Below are positions 61,325 to 64,000 of a DNA stretch of 64,000 bases, piece by piece (positions within the stretch are counted from its first letter, which is position 1; each line of letters starts with the position of its first letter). This DNA comes from Strobilurus pachycystidiatus (Eukaryota; Basidiomycota; Agaricomycetes; Agaricales; Physalacriaceae). The stretch covers positions 992,001 through 1,056,000 of the forward strand of contig JAHLMK010000007.1 in the NCBI GenBank assembly GCA_019915135.1, read 5' to 3'. Position numbers and translations under genes: made by a program. The notes under the pieces were generated by a model. It saw nothing but the letters and a program-made list of their open reading frames with translations, was not told where the DNA came from and ran no database searches.

Positions 61325-62057
61325 CGTAACTGGCGAAAAGAGAAGTGGCGTGGACTAGCCGCGGGATGAGAGAAGGAAGAAAGGTTAAAAGACGTCAAGA
61401 AGGGTCCGGCCTTGGCGAACACAACGGAGCACTGGAGAAAGAAAGGGGATGCGGACGTTGACCTGGACCATCCCCTTCAACTCCCTTTATATCCTGTGGA
61501 AGGTGGCACTGCGCGTGATCCCTGATCGGGCATTCGATAATTTCGATGCCACCAGTTAAGTCAACCGAGACGATCTCTCCCATCTTTCCCGGTACAGCTT
61601 TCTGTTCGTTGCATAGAGCTATTCTCGACATGAATGCAAGAAATCTTCGGAATATGTACTGAACGGCTCACCGAGTACAGAGAGCCTCAAAAGCTAAAGC
61701 TGTGCCGTCCAAAAATAGCTCATCCTTCATGCTTGTCCTCGTGCATCAGCTCCTCGTCGTGAGGTAAATACTGGGTAAATAGTTCAAGGGTCTGTTCGTT
61801 GGGGGCAACGCATGCGGCGGCAGCCCAGGCTTCGCGACGCAAAAAAGGGTTCCTCGAGGGCAAAGGTTGGCCGGGGTTGGTCAACAATAAATTCATCATG
61901 AATCAGGATCAGGATCGTTGGACATTCTAGGCTTTGGCCTCTCGTGGAAGCAGCATGATGTCTCGTAGGTTAAATACTTAAGTAGAAGCAGTTAGTCATT
62001 CATTCAATACCGTACATTTCCAAACAATAAGGGTTAGTGACTTGAGTGCGAGAGAAT
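61325..62057. other. Intergenic region, protease promoter
   Basis: About 730 bp. Minus-strand GGATATAAAGGGAG at about 61482-61495 may serve the protease, though it is about 160 bp from the ATG. The rest shows no gene or repeat. Confidence 0.45.
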
Positions 62058-63225
62058 TCATAGTTTCGCCAATCGAGACATAGCGGCGGCGTCGTCTATG
62101 TGCGCGCTCACAAGGCGGGGGTGATTCAGGTTTTGGCAGGCTGTCAGAACATCGCGGTACAGGTCCGCCTTTCGAGAAATCTATCAGCGACGGAACTGCA
62201 AATCAACCGCAACCTGAATGCAACTGACCTTGATCAACCCCCACACACCGTTTCTCGCGTTGCCACTTATACCTTTACCCACTTCGATAGCTTTAGCAAG
62301 GACTGCGTCCGTGTTTCCTTCCACGATGTAGTCCAAAATGCCATCAGCCAAAGCCTCTTTCGGTGAGTATCTGTGGCCATCTAAGGCAACCTTGCGGCTG
62401 ACGTTGGGAAACTTGGCCCTCAGAAGCGATGTGAATGACAACGGCCAAGTGGCCCCGAAGTGGACCTGCAGACGCGTTTGGCAGATGGATGCGATCGAGA
62501 GAATCCAATCATACCTCGTTCATGCTCAGGAAGGCGCGTCGTTTGCTACCATCTGTCATGACGCGGTAGTCGCAGCCCATGGCGAGCACCAATGAGCCGG
62601 CCATGCAGTGGCCGTTGATAGCAGCCACCAACGGAACTGATGAAGGTGAGATGGACTCTTGCCACATCCGCATGAAACAAGACCTACTTGGAAACGCCAT
62701 CATTCGCGCAAGAAGAGGGTTAAAGGTGACTGGGAAACCAGAACGGTCAGAATCATGATGAACGCATACTACTATCGGTCGAGACGGAACATACGCGGGA
62801 TGAAGTTCGTGTCTGCGACCACGCTGGCATAATCAAAGCCTGTATGTTTTCTTGAGTACGCGGCTTGTCGGTGGTTCTACGGCCCGGGTAGCCACTGACC
62901 GTTGCCAAAGAACTTGTCTTGATGTGTCGCCCCGACGAATATGACAACCCCCTTCGCGCCCTCTTTGTCCTTAGTCTTCTGAGCTGTCCTCCATTGACCT
63001 CGCCATTCCTTCTCGACGACGTCCAAGGCAGGCTGTATGCCGTCGTCAATCACTCGCTTTGTGAGGCGGTTGTCTACGCCATTGGTGAGCTCAATGATCC
63101 ACAACCACTCCTCCGCTGTACACGTCAACCGTCAGTTGTTCGTCCTTGTCCGCAACGCTGAAGTCCTTACGGTGAGTGAGGACAGTCACCGGACTTTCAG
63201 AGGGAAAGCTCTTTGTGTACGACAT
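62058..63225 (-). CDS. Enoyl-CoA hydratase/isomerase, peroxisomal
   Basis: Crotonase-fold enzyme of fatty acid beta-oxidation or a related acyl-CoA step. The start MSYTKSFPSESPVTVLTHPE is at 63225. Next come WLWIIELTNGVDNRLT, VVIFVGATHQDKFFGNGFDY, SSVPLVAAINGHCMAGSLVL with the oxyanion-hole Gly, AMGCDYRVMTDGSKR, and the C-terminal KVALDGHRYSPKEALADGIL. The last exon ends SRLAKL; AKL is a peroxisomal PTS1 variant. Six or so exons with short introns. The catalytic Glu pair of true hydratases is not obvious, so a family member with another reaction is possible. Confidence 0.88.
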
Positions 63226-64000
63226 TTCGAGAGTGGGTGTTCGGAGTACGCCTCTCTGAGGAACCCCGAAGTACTTAAGTGACAAGTCGGAGGGAGAGTT
63301 CCATAGTAGCCGGCCCTATGCATGTGATTATGATTGTGATTTAGAGGTCAGTTGACCAACTTCTGACGTCTGGTGGTCACAGAAACTCAATTCAATGCGC
63401 TGGAATGTCTACGGTGTCGACGTCGGCAACAACCAGCAAGCGAAGGGGGCGTATGCGCATACATGGTCCGGGGTCTCATGCTGGGACAGGATCGTGAATG
63501 TTTACCGGCATGCCTGTCTTTCTGTCTTTTCGGGTCCCCGAGCGGATCAGATAGACACGAGAGATATAGCAGAAACACCTCAAATGCGCGCGCCAATAAG
63601 CGAGTCTTGTACTCTCAAGTATAATACTACTACCGTGTTTCGGTGGCTCTAATTCATCCATTCAGACTTGAGTGAGAAATGGAAGTAAGCGTTACAGAAT
63701 GGAGTCCAATTAATATACAATGGGTGCTGGCCGTCATACCCGCCTAGATATCCGATGATGTATGCACAGAGGCTGTTCGCTGTTGCGGTGATTCGCCGCC
63801 GAGATGGAAACATGGTGAGGTACTAATAACACGCTCCTCTTAGGTCGCATCTAAGTTGAAGGCTTGTGCAACAATAAACTTCTGCAGTAGATCACGAAGC
63901 TAAATGGCATGTTCAATACGATTCTACCAGTCTCTGAGTAAAGTAGTCGCCCGCCTACAAGTATCATGAGGAATTGACCTGATCAATAAAGTTTCAGAGA
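63226..64000. other. 3'-terminal intergenic region
   Basis: About 775 bp upstream of the enoyl-CoA hydratase, running to the window edge. It should contain that gene's promoter. Small frames here have no recognisable domain. Confidence 0.45.

Noticed and set aside
63370..63660. Small plus and minus frames near the window end
   Set aside because: Short, mutually overlapping and without recognisable domains or splice signals.

Overview
The window is nuclear DNA of a filamentous basidiomycete, most likely an agaricomycete (mushroom or polypore). Almost every gene is cut by many short GT-AG introns, mostly 37-65 nt, and reading frames join correctly only across them. Gene content also fits: a large FG nucleoporin, an ABCC pump with introns throughout, a secreted GH43 enzyme, tandem A1 aspartic proteases, an agmatinase with a signal peptide and an F-box protein with a coiled coil. 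No bacterial-type operons, RNA genes, CRISPR arrays or complete autonomous transposons were seen.

Layout. 1-2507: 3' part of a disordered Ser/Pro-rich protein with polyproline and a WH2-like motif. 2933-6196: divergent arsenic pair, an ACR3 arsenite efflux permease (-) and an arsenite methyltransferase (+). 6440-8049: TAF6 of TFIID (-). 8310-14600: NUP159-type nucleoporin (+). 15619-21777: ABCC transporter (+). 22431-24125: F-box protein (-). 24292-24712: a 421-bp MITE with 9-bp target duplication. 24791-26374: GH43 arabinosidase-like enzyme (-). 26680-28396: C3HC zinc-finger protein of the Rsm1/NIPA type (-). 28724-29215: LYR-motif protein of the ETFRF1 type (-). 29964-32088: PHO84-type phosphate transporter (+). 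32438-33765: DUF1295 membrane protein (+). 34064-34704: GNAT acetyltransferase (+). 34866-36822: MATE transporter (-). 37201-38935: secreted agmatinase (+). 39339-41520: GABA/amino-acid permease (-). 42407-44440: type-B carboxylesterase (+). 44980-46294: coiled-coil protein with a hydrophobic hairpin (+). 46423-47712: MAK16 (-). 47923-49055: TRAP-alpha/Irc22-like ER protein (+). 49339-50580: secreted ThuA-like protein (+). 51316-51735: small Gly-rich protein (-). 51980-52705: uncharacterised fungal family (+). 53226-54167: DUF6987-like protein (+). 54317-56190: MFS drug/proton antiporter (-). 56613-58449 and 59428-61324: two aspartic proteases (-). 62058-63225: peroxisomal enoyl-CoA hydratase (-).

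Most of this is housekeeping (transcription, nuclear pore, ribosome biogenesis, ER, peroxisome) mixed with uptake, efflux and secreted hydrolases. The clearest functional unit is the arsenic pair: one gene methylates arsenite, the other exports it, from a shared 433-bp intergenic region holding a CCG-N10-CGG palindrome. A looser grouping is MATE / secreted agmatinase / GABA permease, which would fit use of extracellular agmatine or polyamines; that is inference. The most striking single observation is that the ACR3 cysteine motif is encoded by a 12-nt microexon whose skipping would keep the frame while deleting the cysteine.
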